DNA of 64,000 bases from Streptomyces sp. CB01373 (GCF_002803075.1 NZ_NNBK01000002.1:186001-250000), one strand, 5' to 3'; counted from the stretch's first letter, positions 8,308 through 17,720 are shown. Translations and numbers: made by a program. The notes: generated from the sequence alone by a model not told the origin.

Positions 8308-10536
8308 GTGCGCAGACCATCACGCAGCCCCGGAGTGCTCCTCGCCGTCCTCGGCCTTGTCCTCGCGCTGCCCGTTGCGTTGACCGCGCCGGAACCGGCC
8401 CGGGCGCGGACGCTGACCGGGACCGCCGCCGACCCGCACGCGCCCCGGCTCACCCACTCCCCGGACCAGCTCACCCTGACCGTACCGGCCGACCGCACCA
8501 CCCCCGGTTACGCATTACGGGTGACGAGGAATCAACTCGCCCTGAAGACCACCCGTTCGGGCGGCACGGTTCTGGCCACCGCGGGCGGCGGCACCGGAGC
8601 ACTGCGCTTCCGGACCGCCGGCACATGGCGGCACGCCACCCGCGTCACCGACTGGACCTGGAAGAACGGCACGCTCAGCCTCATCGCCGCCACGACGGCG
8701 CCCGGCGCCACCGTACGGGCCCGCGTCACCCCGTCCGCCGACCGCTACCGGCTCGACTGGCAGGTCGTCGGCGCCGCCCCCGAACGCCTCGGCCTCGCCT
8801 ACGACTTGTCCTCCGCCGGCCACTGGTACGGCCACGGCGAGACCCGGACCCCGCACGGCGGCCCCGCCACCGACCAGCCCTGGCCGCTCGACAGCGGGCA
8901 GGTCGCCGACCCGGCCTTCGGGCCCGCCTCCTACTACATGGTCGACCCGTTCTGGTACACGTCCTCCGCGGCCGGACTGCACGTGGACACCGGGCACGTC
9001 ATGAACGTGGCCATCAACCAGGACGAGGACGGCCTCGGCCGCTTCGACATCGAGTCCGCGGACCCCTACCGGGCCACGGTCTTCGTCGAGTCCACGCCGC
9101 TGGAGGTCTACCGCGACTACGTCGGCGTCGTCGGCAAGCCGGACAAGAGCGACGCCACCCCGCGGCAGTACGCCGAGCCGGTGTGGAACTCCTGGGCGCA
9201 GTTCTACACCCACGTCGACCAGGCGAGGCTCCTCGGCTACGCGCAGGACCTGCATGACCACGGGATCACCGGGCACACGCTCCAGCTCGACGACAAGTGG
9301 GAGTCCGACTACGGGAACATGACCTTCGACCCGAAGGCCTACCCGGACCCCGGGGCGATGTCCCGCCGGATCCACGGCCTCGGCTTCGACTTCGGCCTCT
9401 GGGTGACGCTGTGGATCAACCTGGACTCCGACCAGTACCGGTACGCGGCCGACCACGGCTATCTCCTGGGCACCGCCGCCGATCCCGCCGAGCCGTGCCG
9501 GGTCACCTGGTGGAACGGCACCGCCGGGATCGTCGACCTCGCCAACCCGGAGGCCAGGGCCTGGTACGAGGGCCGGCTCCGCGGCCTGATGAGCACCTAC
9601 GGCGTCGACGGGCTGAAGTTCGACACGCGCTTCTTCGACGAGCGGTGCGTTCCCCACGCCGGTCACCAGCCCACCGACTACCAGCGCCTCGGCGCTCAGC
9701 TCGCCGACGAGTTCGACCTCCAGGGCGTCGGCATCCGCGTCCACTGGGACACCACCGCGCACCGGGCCGGGTTCGTCACCCGTCAGCTCGACAAGGGCAC
9801 CGGGTGGAACTCCCTGCGGGCCGCCGTGACGCAGAACCTCGCCATCTCCACCATCGGCTACCCCTTCGTGACCACCGACATGATCGGCGGCTCCAGCGGT
9901 CAGCCCGCCCCCACCGGTCAGGTCCTGGTCCGCTGGGCCCAGGCCGCGTCGCTGATGCCGCTCATGTACTCCTCCACGTCACCCGTCGACACCGTCGATG
10001 TGACGACCGGCCGGAAGGTGGTGTACGACGCGCGGACCGCAAGCCTCTACCGCGAGGCCATCGCCCGCCACGGCCGCCTCGCCCCCTACATCCGCGACCA
10101 GGTCAGGAACACACTGCGCACCGGCGACCCGATCATGCGCCCGCTCTTCTTCGACTTCCCGCACGACGAGCGGGCGTACACGATCACCGACGAGTGGATG
10201 CTGGGCCCCGCGATCCTGGCGGCCCCCCAACTGACCGACGCCCCCAGCCGCCCGGTCCACCTGCCCCCGGGCACCTGGTACGACGTGACCCACGCCCGAA
10301 CCCTGCAGGGCCCCCGCACCCTCCCGGCCTACACGACCCCCCTGAACACGACCCCGGTCTTCATCGACCTGAACGCGAAGGATGCGAAGAAGGCCCTGGG
10401 TGCCCTGACCGGGACTCTCAGAAGCCGAGGCGGCGCAGCTGCTTGGGGTCCCGCTGCCAGTCCTTCGCGACCTTCACGTGAAGGTCGAGGAACACCGGTG
10501 TCCCCAGCAACGCCTCGATGTGCTTGCGGGACTTGA
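8308..10536 (+). CDS. Secreted GH31 glycosidase (MYORG-like), 3' end overlaps era
   Basis: A 742-residue exported glycoside hydrolase. Residues 1-34 are a Sec-type signal peptide ending ARARA-like. A beta-sandwich is followed by the GH31 barrel. GLKFDTRFFDE places the nucleophile at Asp439, and PFVTTDMIGGS places the acid/base at Asp524; the DMIGG form is that of the MYORG branch, whose characterised member is an alpha-galactosidase. The fold seems to end near residue 705; the last about 40 residues (Ser/Arg/Pro-rich) are antisense to era, suggesting a lost stop. Leu70 is a TTA codon (8515-8517), implying bldA dependence. Confidence 0.8.
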   Translation: MRRPSRSPGVLLAVLGLVLALPVALTAPEPARARTLTGTAADPHAPRLTHSPDQLTLTVPADRTTPGYALRVTRNQLALKTTRSGGTVLATAGGGTGALRFRTAGTWRHATRVTDWTWKNGTLSLIAATTAPGATVRARVTPSADRYRLDWQVVGAAPERLGLAYDLSSAGHWYGHGETRTPHGGPATDQPWPLDSGQVADPAFGPASYYMVDPFWYTSSAAGLHVDTGHVMNVAINQDEDGLGRFDIESADPYRATVFVESTPLEVYRDYVGVVGKPDKSDATPRQYAEPVWNSWAQFYTHVDQARLLGYAQDLHDHGITGHTLQLDDKWESDYGNMTFDPKAYPDPGAMSRRIHGLGFDFGLWVTLWINLDSDQYRYAADHGYLLGTAADPAEPCRVTWWNGTAGIVDLANPEARAWYEGRLRGLMSTYGVDGLKFDTRFFDERCVPHAGHQPTDYQRLGAQLADEFDLQGVGIRVHWDTTAHRAGFVTRQLDKGTGWNSLRAAVTQNLAISTIGYPFVTTDMIGGSSGQPAPTGQVLVRWAQAASLMPLMYSSTSPVDTVDVTTGRKVVYDARTASLYREAIARHGRLAPYIRDQVRNTLRTGDPIMRPLFFDFPHDERAYTITDEWMLGPAILAAPQLTDAPSRPVHLPPGTWYDVTHARTLQGPRTLPAYTTPLNTTPVFIDLNAKDAKKALGALTGTLRSRGGAAAWGPAASPSRPSREGRGTPVSPATPRCACGT

Positions 10537-11371
10537 TCCCGACTTCCTTCAGCCGCTTCCCCTTGGGGCCGATGATGATGCCCTTCTGGCTCGGCCGCTC
10601 GATGAACACGTTGGCGTGGATGTCGAGCAGGGGCTTGTCCGCGGGCCGGTCCTCACGGGGCAGCATCTCCTCCACCACCACCGCGATGGAGTGCGGAAGT
10701 TCGTCCCGCACACCCTCCAGCGCCGCCTCCCGGATCAGCTCGGCCACCATGACCTGCTCGGGCTCGTCCGTGAGGTCGCCCTCGGGGTAGAGCGCGGGCC
10801 CCTCGGGCAGCAGCGGGACGAGCAGGTCGGCCAGCAGGTCCACCTGCTTGTTCGCCGTCGCCGACACGGGCACGATCTCCGCCCAGGTGATCCCCAGCTC
10901 CTTGCCCAGCTGGTCGATCGCGATCAGCTGCTCGGCGAGCGCCTTGGAGTCCACCAGGTCCGTCTTCGTGACGATCGCGACCTTGGGCGTCTTCTTGATG
11001 CCGGCCAGTTCCTTGGCGATGAACCGGTCACCGGGGCCGATCTTCTGGTCGGCCGGCAGGCAGAAGCCGATCACGTCGACCTCGGCCCAGGTGGTCCGTA
11101 CGACGTCGTTCAGCCGCTCTCCCAGCAGGGTGCGCGGCTTGTGGAGGCCCGGTGTGTCCACCAGGATCAGCTGTGCCTCCGGGCGGTGGACGATGCCCCG
11201 CACGGTGTGCCGCGTCGTCTGCGGCCGGTTCGAGGTGATCGCCACCTTCTGCCCGACCAGAGCGTTCGTGAGGGTGGACTTGCCCGCGTTGGGGCGGCCC
11301 ACGAAGCAGGCGAAGCCGGCCCGGTGGGAAGCCGCGACGGACTGCTCGGATGACTGGTTGCGAACGCTCAT
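10418..11371 (-). CDS. era: GTPase Era, ribosome assembly
   Basis: A 317-residue essential GTPase that binds 16S rRNA during 30S maturation. G1 GRPNAGKST, G2 region TTRHT, G3 DTPG, G4 TKTD and G5 SATA are all present, followed by a C-terminal KH domain (IIIGPKGKRLKEVG). ATG 11371 is chosen; ATG 11380 lies in frame but its AGGGA site is too close. Its last 119 bases overlap the GH31 frame tail to tail. The gene is separated from its usual cdd-like partner (21236) by the catabolic island. Confidence 0.97.
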   Translation of the reverse strand: MSVRNQSSEQSVAASHRAGFACFVGRPNAGKSTLTNALVGQKVAITSNRPQTTRHTVRGIVHRPEAQLILVDTPGLHKPRTLLGERLNDVVRTTWAEVDVIGFCLPADQKIGPGDRFIAKELAGIKKTPKVAIVTKTDLVDSKALAEQLIAIDQLGKELGITWAEIVPVSATANKQVDLLADLLVPLLPEGPALYPEGDLTDEPEQVMVAELIREAALEGVRDELPHSIAVVVEEMLPREDRPADKPLLDIHANVFIERPSQKGIIIGPKGKRLKEVGIKSRKHIEALLGTPVFLDLHVKVAKDWQRDPKQLRRLGF

Positions 11372-11405
11372 GGCGCCCATTGTCCCTGATCGACAAGCCC
11401 TGTCT

Positions 11406-11420
11406 GTACCACGGTGGTAC
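11406..11420. promoter_or_regulatory. Perfect 15-bp palindrome upstream of era
   Basis: GTACCACGGTGGTAC is a perfect inverted repeat with a one-base centre, 35 bases before the era start and next to the transporter terminator. It has the form of a dimeric repressor site; the cognate protein is unknown. Confidence 0.45.
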
Positions 11421-11456
11421 GGGCCGCCCCGGCCGGAGCCCCGGCCGGGGCGGCCC
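11421..11456 (-). terminator. Strong hairpin after the MFS transporter
   Basis: A 16-bp perfect stem (11421-11436 with 11441-11456, loop AGCC) lies 4 bases past the transporter stop. There is no T-run, as is common in Streptomyces. Confidence 0.75.
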
Positions 11457-11460
11457 GCAC

Positions 11461-12822
11461 TCAGTCGGCGAGGCCCAGCCGGGCACGATCCCGCTGCTGG
11501 TTGATGAAGACCATCGACAGGGCGCCCACGGCCAGCAGCAGCACGGCGGTGAGCACGAAGGCGTGGGTGAAGCCCAGCGCGCTCGTCGCCGCCGAGCCGA
11601 CCAGGAATCCGGTGATGGCGGGAGCGAACAGGCCGCCGGTGCTGAGCAGGGCGTTGGTCACCTGCAGGACGGCGCCGCGCTGGCCGACCGTGGTCATCTC
11701 GGCCGCGACCAGGTAGGTCACCGCGAACAGGGCCGGAGCGGTGCCGAATCCGAAGGTGAAGGCGACGATGCGCACGGTGTCGTCGGCGACGAGGGCGCCG
11801 AGGAGCAGGGTGAGACCACTGAAGACGGTGGCGGAGGAGAGGACGACCCCGCGCGAGACCCGGGTCGGGACACCGCGGCCGTCGAGGACCTGGGTGATCC
11901 AGCTGAGCCCGACCGTGGCGACGGTGCCCCAGAGCGCGGGGAACACGATCATCGATCCGGCCTGCTGGGTGCCGTACCCCATGACCTTCTCGTAGTACGT
12001 GGGCAGCCACGACGTGGCCAGGGCGAAGGTCCAGTAGCCGAGGAAGGAGCAGAGCACGGCGAGGAGCCACGACGGGGTGAGGAAGGAGCGCCGGTACTTC
12101 ACGGGCTGCGCGACGAGAGCGGTGCGACCGGGTTCGACGGGCGCCGTCCCCTCCATCTCGTGCTCGGCCCGCTCCGAGGTGTAGGGCCCCTCCTTCCCCA
12201 GCACCAGCCACAGCGCCGCCCACACCACGCCGATGAACGCGAGGAAGACGAAGGTCGCCTGCCAGCCGAAGTCGGCCGCGATCCAGGAGAGCACGGGCGC
12301 GAAGCAGACGATGCCGAGCGTCACGCCGGAGGCGGCGAGAGCCGCGGGCGTGGCCCCCTTCTTCTTCGGGAACCACTGGTAGACGGAGTGCATCATCATC
12401 GGGGCCAGCGGGCCCTCGCCGGCGCCCAGCAGGACCCGGCTGAACCACAGTGCGGGCAGCGACGCGAAGACGAAGACCGGCACCTGGGCGAAGGCCCAGA
12501 TGAGGCACAGGGCCAGCAGGATCCACTTCGACTTCACACGGTTGGCGATCGGCGCGGCGACCAGCTGGGCGACACCGAACAGGAAGAACACCGCGCTGCC
12601 GAGCAGACCGAACTGCTCGGGGGTGATGTGCAGATCCCGCATCACCGGTACGGCGACGATGCCGAGGATGGCCTTGTCCGCCCAGCTGATCATCATCAGG
12701 ACCAGCAGCAGGACGGCCGTCAGCCAGCCGTAGGACGTGCGCTTCCTGGGGGTCCAGTGGCGGGGATCCGCGGGGTCCGGAACCGATGGGGCCGATGGCG
12801 GCGTGGCGAGGTGTTGCGTCAT
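11461..12822 (-). CDS. MFS transporter (anion:cation symporter type)
   Basis: A 453-residue membrane protein with about 12 hydrophobic segments. DKAILGIVAVPVMRDL in helix 1 and the RVLLGAGEGPLAPMM loop resemble the ACS branch that imports organic and aromatic acids with protons. ATG 12822 is preceded by GGAGG at 5 bases. It is last in the minus-strand series reductase-P450-transporter, so it probably imports the P450 substrate. The P450 stop is 266 bases upstream, with a hairpin between, so it may also be expressed separately. Confidence 0.8.
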   Translation of the reverse strand: MTQHLATPPSAPSVPDPADPRHWTPRKRTSYGWLTAVLLLVLMMISWADKAILGIVAVPVMRDLHITPEQFGLLGSAVFFLFGVAQLVAAPIANRVKSKWILLALCLIWAFAQVPVFVFASLPALWFSRVLLGAGEGPLAPMMMHSVYQWFPKKKGATPAALAASGVTLGIVCFAPVLSWIAADFGWQATFVFLAFIGVVWAALWLVLGKEGPYTSERAEHEMEGTAPVEPGRTALVAQPVKYRRSFLTPSWLLAVLCSFLGYWTFALATSWLPTYYEKVMGYGTQQAGSMIVFPALWGTVATVGLSWITQVLDGRGVPTRVSRGVVLSSATVFSGLTLLLGALVADDTVRIVAFTFGFGTAPALFAVTYLVAAEMTTVGQRGAVLQVTNALLSTGGLFAPAITGFLVGSAATSALGFTHAFVLTAVLLLAVGALSMVFINQQRDRARLGLAD

Positions 12823-12881
12823 GGAAGCCTCCGGAGCGGAGACGGTCGCGAACGGACCGCTGGGAGCGAAGAGGGAGGGGC

Positions 12882-12910
12882 GGAGCCGTCGGCGGGCTGC
12901 CGACGGCTCC
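12882..12910 (-). terminator. 12-bp perfect hairpin between P450 and transporter genes
   Basis: GGAGCCGTCGGC and GCCGACGGCTCC pair perfectly around GGGCT. It could end P450 transcription or attenuate the transporter. The rest of 12911-13088 is low-complexity G-rich sequence with repeated GGCCGG(A)C units and no gene. Confidence 0.55.
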
Positions 12911-13088
12911 TGGAAGCCGTGACCCGTACCCGTCGTCGGGCGCGGGGCCGGTACGGGAGCGCGAGGCCTGAGCCTTGTCGCGGCCGGACGGGACGGAGAA
13001 GGCCGCGCGGCCGGGAGAGGGCCGGACGGGGCGAGAAGGCCGGCCGGGGCAGAGGGCCGGACGGGTGGAGAAGGGGGCGGCGCGGTGG

Positions 13089-14294
13089 TCAGGACCGCGG
13101 TGTGACCCGGACGGGCAGGGAGGCGAATCCGCGCAGGACGTTGTGGGTCAGCGGGACCGGCTCGCCGGTGAGTTCGATCGTGTCGACGCGGGCGGCGAGG
13201 GCTTTGAGTACGAGTTCGATCTCGAGCCGGGCGATGGGCTGCCCGACACACTGGTGGAGCCCCATGCCGAACGCGACGTGGCCGGACGCCTGCCGGTCCA
13301 GGTCGTACGTGTCGGCGTTCGCGCCCCACTTGCGCGGGTCGCGGTTGGCGGCGCCGATGAAGAGCAGCACCTTGGCGCCCGCCGGGATGTGGACGCCGCC
13401 CAGCACGCCGGGCGCCGTGGTCGTCCGGTGGAACTTCTGGAACGGGGACTCCAGGCGCAGCGCCTCGTCCACGGCGAACTTGGCGAGGGACGGGTCCTCA
13501 CGCAGTGCCGCCCACGCCCGGGGCGAACGAGCCAGGCAGGCGAGGGTGTTGCCGATCCCGAAGACGGTGGTGTCGACCCCCGCGGACAGCAGGGCACGCA
13601 CCAGGAGCGCGGCCTGTTCGGCGGTGATCAGACCGTCCTGCACGCGGTCCCAGATGCGCGCGCCGAAGCCGGTGTCGTCGAGGTTCTCCCGGGCGCAGTT
13701 GCGCAGGATCGCGGCGCTGTGCTCGTCGGCGTGGGCGAAGGCCAGGTCGAAGATCTCGTTCTGCGGGCCGAACGCGTTGAAGACCATGTTGCCGTAGGGC
13801 AGCAGATTCTCCCGGCCCTCCTGGGGGATGCCGACCGCGTCGGGGAAGACCCGCAGCGGGTACTTTTCCGCCAGGTCCTTGACCACGTCGAACTCGCGGC
13901 GGGCGACGAGCTCGTCGGCGATCTCCTCGGCAGGTCCGGTGAAACGTTCCCGCAGCGGCCGTACCGTCGCCGGGTTGATGACTCCGGTCAGCGCGCGCCG
14001 CATGACCGTGTGGATCGGCGGGTCGGACTCCAGGATGCTCGGCGGGCGCCATCCCGCGTCCTCGCGGATGTCGCGCGGGCCGAGACCGCCGGAGGAGCAG
14101 TACGTCTCGAAGTCGGTGAGGACCTCGTAGACCTCCTCGAAGCCGGCGACCGCGTACGCGCCGCACTTCTCCAGCCAGGTCACGGGGCCGGCCTCGCGCA
14201 GCCGGGTCAGCATCGGATAGGGGGCCGCGATGTTCGCCGGGGAGAAGGGGTCGTCCGGGAGCGTGACGACGCCCTCGGCAGGTGCGATGGTCAT
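13089..14294 (-). CDS. Cytochrome P450, CYP199-like (para-substituted benzoate type)
   Basis: A 401-residue soluble P450. Heme ligand is Cys349 in FGMGLHQCVGQ; the I-helix is ALLSAGVDTT; the ExxR motif is EALR. The segments ESPFQKFHRTTT and HVAFGMGLHQCVGQ resemble CYP199A enzymes, which O-demethylate 4-methoxybenzoates; this is from memory of the family. ATG 14294 follows AGAGG at 8 bases. The reductase stop is 28 bases upstream, so the two form one transcript and probably one electron-transfer pair. Expected chemistry is aryl O-demethylation releasing formaldehyde; substrate unproven. Confidence 0.85.
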   Translation of the reverse strand: MTIAPAEGVVTLPDDPFSPANIAAPYPMLTRLREAGPVTWLEKCGAYAVAGFEEVYEVLTDFETYCSSGGLGPRDIREDAGWRPPSILESDPPIHTVMRRALTGVINPATVRPLRERFTGPAEEIADELVARREFDVVKDLAEKYPLRVFPDAVGIPQEGRENLLPYGNMVFNAFGPQNEIFDLAFAHADEHSAAILRNCARENLDDTGFGARIWDRVQDGLITAEQAALLVRALLSAGVDTTVFGIGNTLACLARSPRAWAALREDPSLAKFAVDEALRLESPFQKFHRTTTAPGVLGGVHIPAGAKVLLFIGAANRDPRKWGANADTYDLDRQASGHVAFGMGLHQCVGQPIARLEIELVLKALAARVDTIELTGEPVPLTHNVLRGFASLPVRVTPRS

Positions 14295-14322
14295 GAAGGG
14301 AACCTCTTTCGGTGCCGGTCTG

Positions 14323-15315
14323 TCACAGATCGAGGACGAGTCGGCCGCAGCCCGCCGCCGCACGGGAGACGCAGATCATCATGGTCGCGCCCCCGTCCTG
14401 GTCGTCCTGGGTGAGCACCGCGTCCCGGTGCTCCGGCTCGCCCGAGACGACGGTGGTCTCGCAGGTGCCGCACAGGCCCTGCCGGCACGAGGACAGCACG
14501 CGGACACCGACGTCCTCGACCGCCTCCAGGATCGTGCGGTCGGTGGGCACCGAGACGGTCTTCCCGCTGCGTGCGAGTTCGACCTCGAACGGTTCGGCCA
14601 CGGACCCGGGGCCCAGCGCGGTCGCCGCGAACCGCTCGGTGTGCAGCGAGCCGGGCGGCCATCCCATGCACAGGTCCTCGACCGCGCGGAGCATCCCGCC
14701 CGGCCCGCAGGCGTACACCAGCATGTGGGCGCGGGGCAGGGCCAGCACGCCTGCCAGGTCCATGCGGCCGCGCTCGTCCTCGGCGACGATGTCGACCCGG
14801 TCGCCGTACGTGCCGACCAGACGCTCGGCGAAGGCCATGCTGCCGCGCGACCGTCCGCCGTAGACCAGGTGCCAGTCCTTGCCCGCCTCCGCCGCCCGCT
14901 CGATCATCGGGATGATCGGGGTGATGCCGATGCCACCGGCCAGGAAGAGGTACTTCCGGGAGTCCCTCACCGGGAAGTTGTTGCGCGGCTCGGAGATCTC
15001 CAGCGTGTCGCCGGGGCGTACGTTCCCGTGGATCCAGCGGGAGCCGCCCCGCGAGCCGGGGACGTCGAGGACGGCGACACGCAGGTGCGACAGGTTGTCG
15101 GGGGAGGAGCACAGGGAGTACTGCCGCACGTACTGGCCGCCGAGGTGGACGTCGATGTGGGCGCCGGGCTCCCACGGCTGGAAGGGCGACCCGTCCGGCG
15201 TCACGAGGACCAGGGAGACGACACCGTCGGCGATCCGGTCCACGCGTTCCGCGATCACCTCGCGGGTGCTGGGCCCGACGCCGCGGCGGTCCGCGCGCGC
15301 ACTGAGTCCGCCCAT
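14323..15315 (-). CDS. Phthalate-family oxygenase reductase (FMN/NAD, C-terminal 2Fe-2S)
   Basis: A 330-residue reductase moving electrons from NAD(P)H through flavin to an iron-sulfur centre. RQYSLCSSP is the flavin-binding motif, AGGIGITPIIPM and YACGPGGML bind the nicotinamide, and the C-terminal plant-type ferredoxin has Cys277, Cys282, Cys285 and Cys315. It resembles VanB and phthalate dioxygenase reductase, yet no Rieske oxygenase is nearby, so its partner is most likely the adjacent P450. It is the first gene of its operon, divergent from the IclR gene. Confidence 0.88.
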   Translation of the reverse strand: MGGLSARADRRGVGPSTREVIAERVDRIADGVVSLVLVTPDGSPFQPWEPGAHIDVHLGGQYVRQYSLCSSPDNLSHLRVAVLDVPGSRGGSRWIHGNVRPGDTLEISEPRNNFPVRDSRKYLFLAGGIGITPIIPMIERAAEAGKDWHLVYGGRSRGSMAFAERLVGTYGDRVDIVAEDERGRMDLAGVLALPRAHMLVYACGPGGMLRAVEDLCMGWPPGSLHTERFAATALGPGSVAEPFEVELARSGKTVSVPTDRTILEAVEDVGVRVLSSCRQGLCGTCETTVVSGEPEHRDAVLTQDDQDGGATMMICVSRAAAGCGRLVLDL

Positions 15316-15412
15316 CTGAAGCCTGCTTTCTCACGTGGTCCTCGGGGGCCGGGCGAACCGTGTCGCACCGGTGCGGGAATGTTAGGTAGCGCGGAGCGCC
15401 TTTCCCCGGGGC

Positions 15413-15429
15413 TTTCCACTCAGTAGAAA
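15413..15429. promoter_or_regulatory. IclR-type operator candidate, site 1
   Basis: TTTCCACTCAGTAGAAA is an inverted repeat TTTCCAC-N3-GTRGAAA with one mismatch, in the divergent region between the reductase and iclR genes. The same motif occurs twice before the SDR gene (20171 and 20233). Confidence 0.65.
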
Positions 15430-15543
15430 CGAGTATGGGCGCCCTGGTCGACGTGTCCCTGCTCACCGCTACCCCGACCTGCGGCTTCCCGGAATTTCCC
15501 GAGGGCTTTCCTTCGCCGACCACGGGTCGTACTGTGCGGTTTC

Positions 15544-16344
15544 ATGAGCTCTCAGGACAAGCGGCCCACCGAGCGGGAGGCGTCGCCGGCGGGATCCGCG
15601 GGGGCGGCGCCGAAATCCGTCGCCGCCCGTGCGCTGAGGATCCTGGACACCTTCGACTCGGACCACTACGAGCTGTCCCTGAGCGACATCTCCCGCCGCA
15701 GCGGGCTGCCGGTGGCCACCTGCCACCGGCTCGTCCGTGAGCTCGTCGAGTGGGGCGGCCTGCTGCGGACCGGTGGCCGGTACCGCATCGGCCACAAGCT
15801 GTGGTCCCTGGGGCTGCTGTCCGAGAGCCACCACGGCCTCGCCGAACTGGCCGCGCCCTACATGCACGACGTGCTGTTCCTGACCAAGCACGTGGTCAAC
15901 CTCTTCGTCCTCGACGGCGCCCACGCCCTGTTGCTCGAACGGATCTCCGGGAGCCAGCCAGGTCCGGCCCTGCACCGGGTGGGCGACCGCCTCGCCCTGC
16001 ACGCCAGTGCCGGAGGGAAGGCGTTCCTCGCCTACGGCCCGCCGGAACTCGCGCGGGCCGCCCTGGCCAACCCGCAGCGGCTCACCCCGCACACCGTGAT
16101 CGACCCGACCCGGCTGCGCCGTGAACTCGAACAGGTCCGCCGCAAGGGGTACGCCATGACCCTGGAGGAGGCGGTCGAGGGGGCGCACGGCATCGCGGTG
16201 CCGGTCACCGCCGTCGGCGGCGGTGTCATCGCGGCTCTCGGCGTGGTCACCGTCGGAACGCGCCCCCGACCGGCCGGGATCGTCCCGGTCCTGCAGATCG
16301 CCGCCCGAAGCATCGCCCGGGAGGCTGGCCGCCTGGCCGCGTAG
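15544..16344 (+). CDS. IclR family transcriptional regulator
   Basis: A 266-residue regulator. Residues about 25-85 form the winged helix (SLSDISRRSGLPVATCHRLVREL), and residues about 100-260 form the effector domain with the usual HASAGGKAFLA and LEEAVEGAHGIAVPV strands. It is divergent from the P450 reductase, and the palindrome at 15413-15429 lies between them. Family members commonly control aromatic catabolism, so it likely regulates the surrounding island. No strong ribosome site is seen before ATG 15544. Confidence 0.9.
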   Translation: MSSQDKRPTEREASPAGSAGAAPKSVAARALRILDTFDSDHYELSLSDISRRSGLPVATCHRLVRELVEWGGLLRTGGRYRIGHKLWSLGLLSESHHGLAELAAPYMHDVLFLTKHVVNLFVLDGAHALLLERISGSQPGPALHRVGDRLALHASAGGKAFLAYGPPELARAALANPQRLTPHTVIDPTRLRRELEQVRRKGYAMTLEEAVEGAHGIAVPVTAVGGGVIAALGVVTVGTRPRPAGIVPVLQIAARSIAREAGRLAA

Positions 16345-16958
16345 CGCCGGCGCGGCCGAGCAAGGCGGGGGCCGCGCCCTGCCCGGGCGCAGGCAGGCCC
16401 GCGTTCGCGGTGGGGCGTCGGCGGTGCGGCGGTTCGCCCAGGTCGGGCGCCGGCGTTCGCGTGGGATGGGCGCTTCACGGGGACGGGGGTGCGCGGCCGG
16501 GCGTCGGCGGTGGGGGCATACGCCTGGGACGCGGGCGTTGGCGGTACGGGAGTTCGCGCGGGGCAGGCATACGCCCGGGACGCGGGGCCTCGGTGGTGCG
16601 GGAGTTCTTGCGGTGCGGGCATACGCGCGGGACGCGGGCGTTGGCGGTGCGGGGGTTGGTGGTGCGGGCAACCGCCTAGGACGCGGGCGTTGGCGGTACG
16701 GGAGTTCGCGTGAGCGGGCATACGCGCGGGTCGAGCGTCGGCGGTGCGCAGTGTTCGCGGAAGGGCGCTCGCGCGGCGCCGGTGTTCGCGGGACGGGCGC
16801 TTGCGGTGCGGGTGTCCGCCGGACGGGCGTCATGGCGCAAGGGCGCGTGCGCCGCGGGTGCCGCGCGAGGTCGGCGATTCGCCGTAAGGACCCCGGTAGG
16901 AGCTCGCGGGCCCGCACATCGCGCGCGGCAGGCGTCGTAGGGCGGCGGAGCCTGCGGC
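16345..16958. repeat. 614-bp gene-free stretch with five degenerate about 50-bp tandem repeats
   Basis: Between the convergent iclR and DUF202 genes. Five units begin GGCATACG (or GGCAACCG) at 16515, 16566, 16618, 16667 and 16717, spaced 51, 52, 49 and 50 bases. Each continues with a GGGACGCGGG block, GTTGGCGGTACGGG and AGTTCGCG. Further degenerate GTTCGCG/GCGGTGCG units flank them. Long open frames here are Pro/Arg/Ala-rich repeats and overlap real genes, so I call it noncoding. Confidence 0.7.
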
Positions 16959-17255
16959 TCACGCCCCGCCGGTCAGCAGCAAGGGCAGGCTGATCAGGGC
17001 CGTGGCGGCCGTCGTCGCCGCGGTCAGGGCCATCGCCGCGGGCGGCGGAGGCGCGGTCTCCCGGCGCATGCCGCCGACGAGGAAGGTCACGGCCGTGGCC
17101 GTGGCCGCGCAGACCGCGCACGCCCAGCCCAGCGGAGAGGAGCCGCTCGCCGCCGTGTGCACGAGCAGCAGCGCACCCACCGTCTGGGACATGGTCGTCC
17201 GCCGCCAGGCGAGGCGGGTGCGCTCGGGTTGCAGTCCCGGGTCCCGCCGCCTCAC
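16959..17255 (-). CDS. DUF202 small membrane protein (second of pair)
   Basis: A 98-residue protein with the DUF202 start ([13 protein letters not shown]) and three hydrophobic segments. Function is unknown. GTG 17255 overlaps the upstream DUF202 stop by four bases (GTGA), so the two are translationally coupled and may form a membrane complex. It has no clear link to the catabolic genes. Confidence 0.8.
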   Translation of the reverse strand: MRRRDPGLQPERTRLAWRRTTMSQTVGALLLVHTAASGSSPLGWACAVCAATATAVTFLVGGMRRETAPPPPAAMALTAATTAATALISLPLLLTGGA

Positions 17256-17650
17256 GCGGGCCCGCCGGCCCAGACCAGCACCGTGGTGAACGACGCGATG
17301 GCCGTGATCACGGTCGCCAGCACGGGCAGCAGCCAGGAGCCGGGCAGCGGCGCGTCACGCCGGATCGCTCGCTGGACGCGCCGCCAGTGCGGATAGGCCC
17401 CGCCCGTGATCACGACGGCCAGCAGCGCGCACACGACCGCGAGGAGTTCCCTCGCGTGCGGGATCGTGAAGGCCGGTACGAGCTGCCGCACCGCCACCGC
17501 CGCCGCGAGCAGGCTGACACCGGTGCGGATCCAGGCCAGGAACGTGCGCTCGTTGGCGAGCGTGAACCGGTAGTCGGGTTCCTTCTCCCCGCCGTCCCCG
17601 CCGTCCCCGCCGTCTCCGTATTCGCGTCCCCGGCCACTGTCCGAGCCCAT
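17252..17650 (-). CDS. DUF202 / YidH family membrane protein (first of pair)
   Basis: A 132-residue protein with [21 protein letters not shown] (core [11 protein letters not shown]), the hallmark of the YidH family, then three hydrophobic segments. The N-terminal 22 residues are Gly/Asp-rich and encoded by a small GGGGACGGC repeat near 17590-17620. ATG 17650 is assumed. Function unknown. Confidence 0.85.
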   Translation of the reverse strand: MGSDSGRGREYGDGGDGGDGGEKEPDYRFTLANERTFLAWIRTGVSLLAAAVAVRQLVPAFTIPHARELLAVVCALLAVVITGGAYPHWRRVQRAIRRDAPLPGSWLLPVLATVITAIASFTTVLVWAGGPA

Positions 17651-17720
17651 GCCGTTCTCCCGCTTCCTTCCCGCGCCGTTCCACACCTGTCGGCACCCGC
17701 CGACACCCACGTATGCCCGT

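Noticed and set aside
14323..15315. Reductase as VanB of a vanillate demethylase
   Set aside because: No Rieske oxygenase (VanA) gene lies nearby, and the P450 is 28 bases downstream, so a P450 partner is simpler.
15469..17121. Pro/Arg/Ala-rich repetitive frame on the minus strand
   Set aside because: It overlaps iclR and the DUF202 gene and its repeats are translations of the degenerate DNA repeat. Composition is not that of a folded protein.
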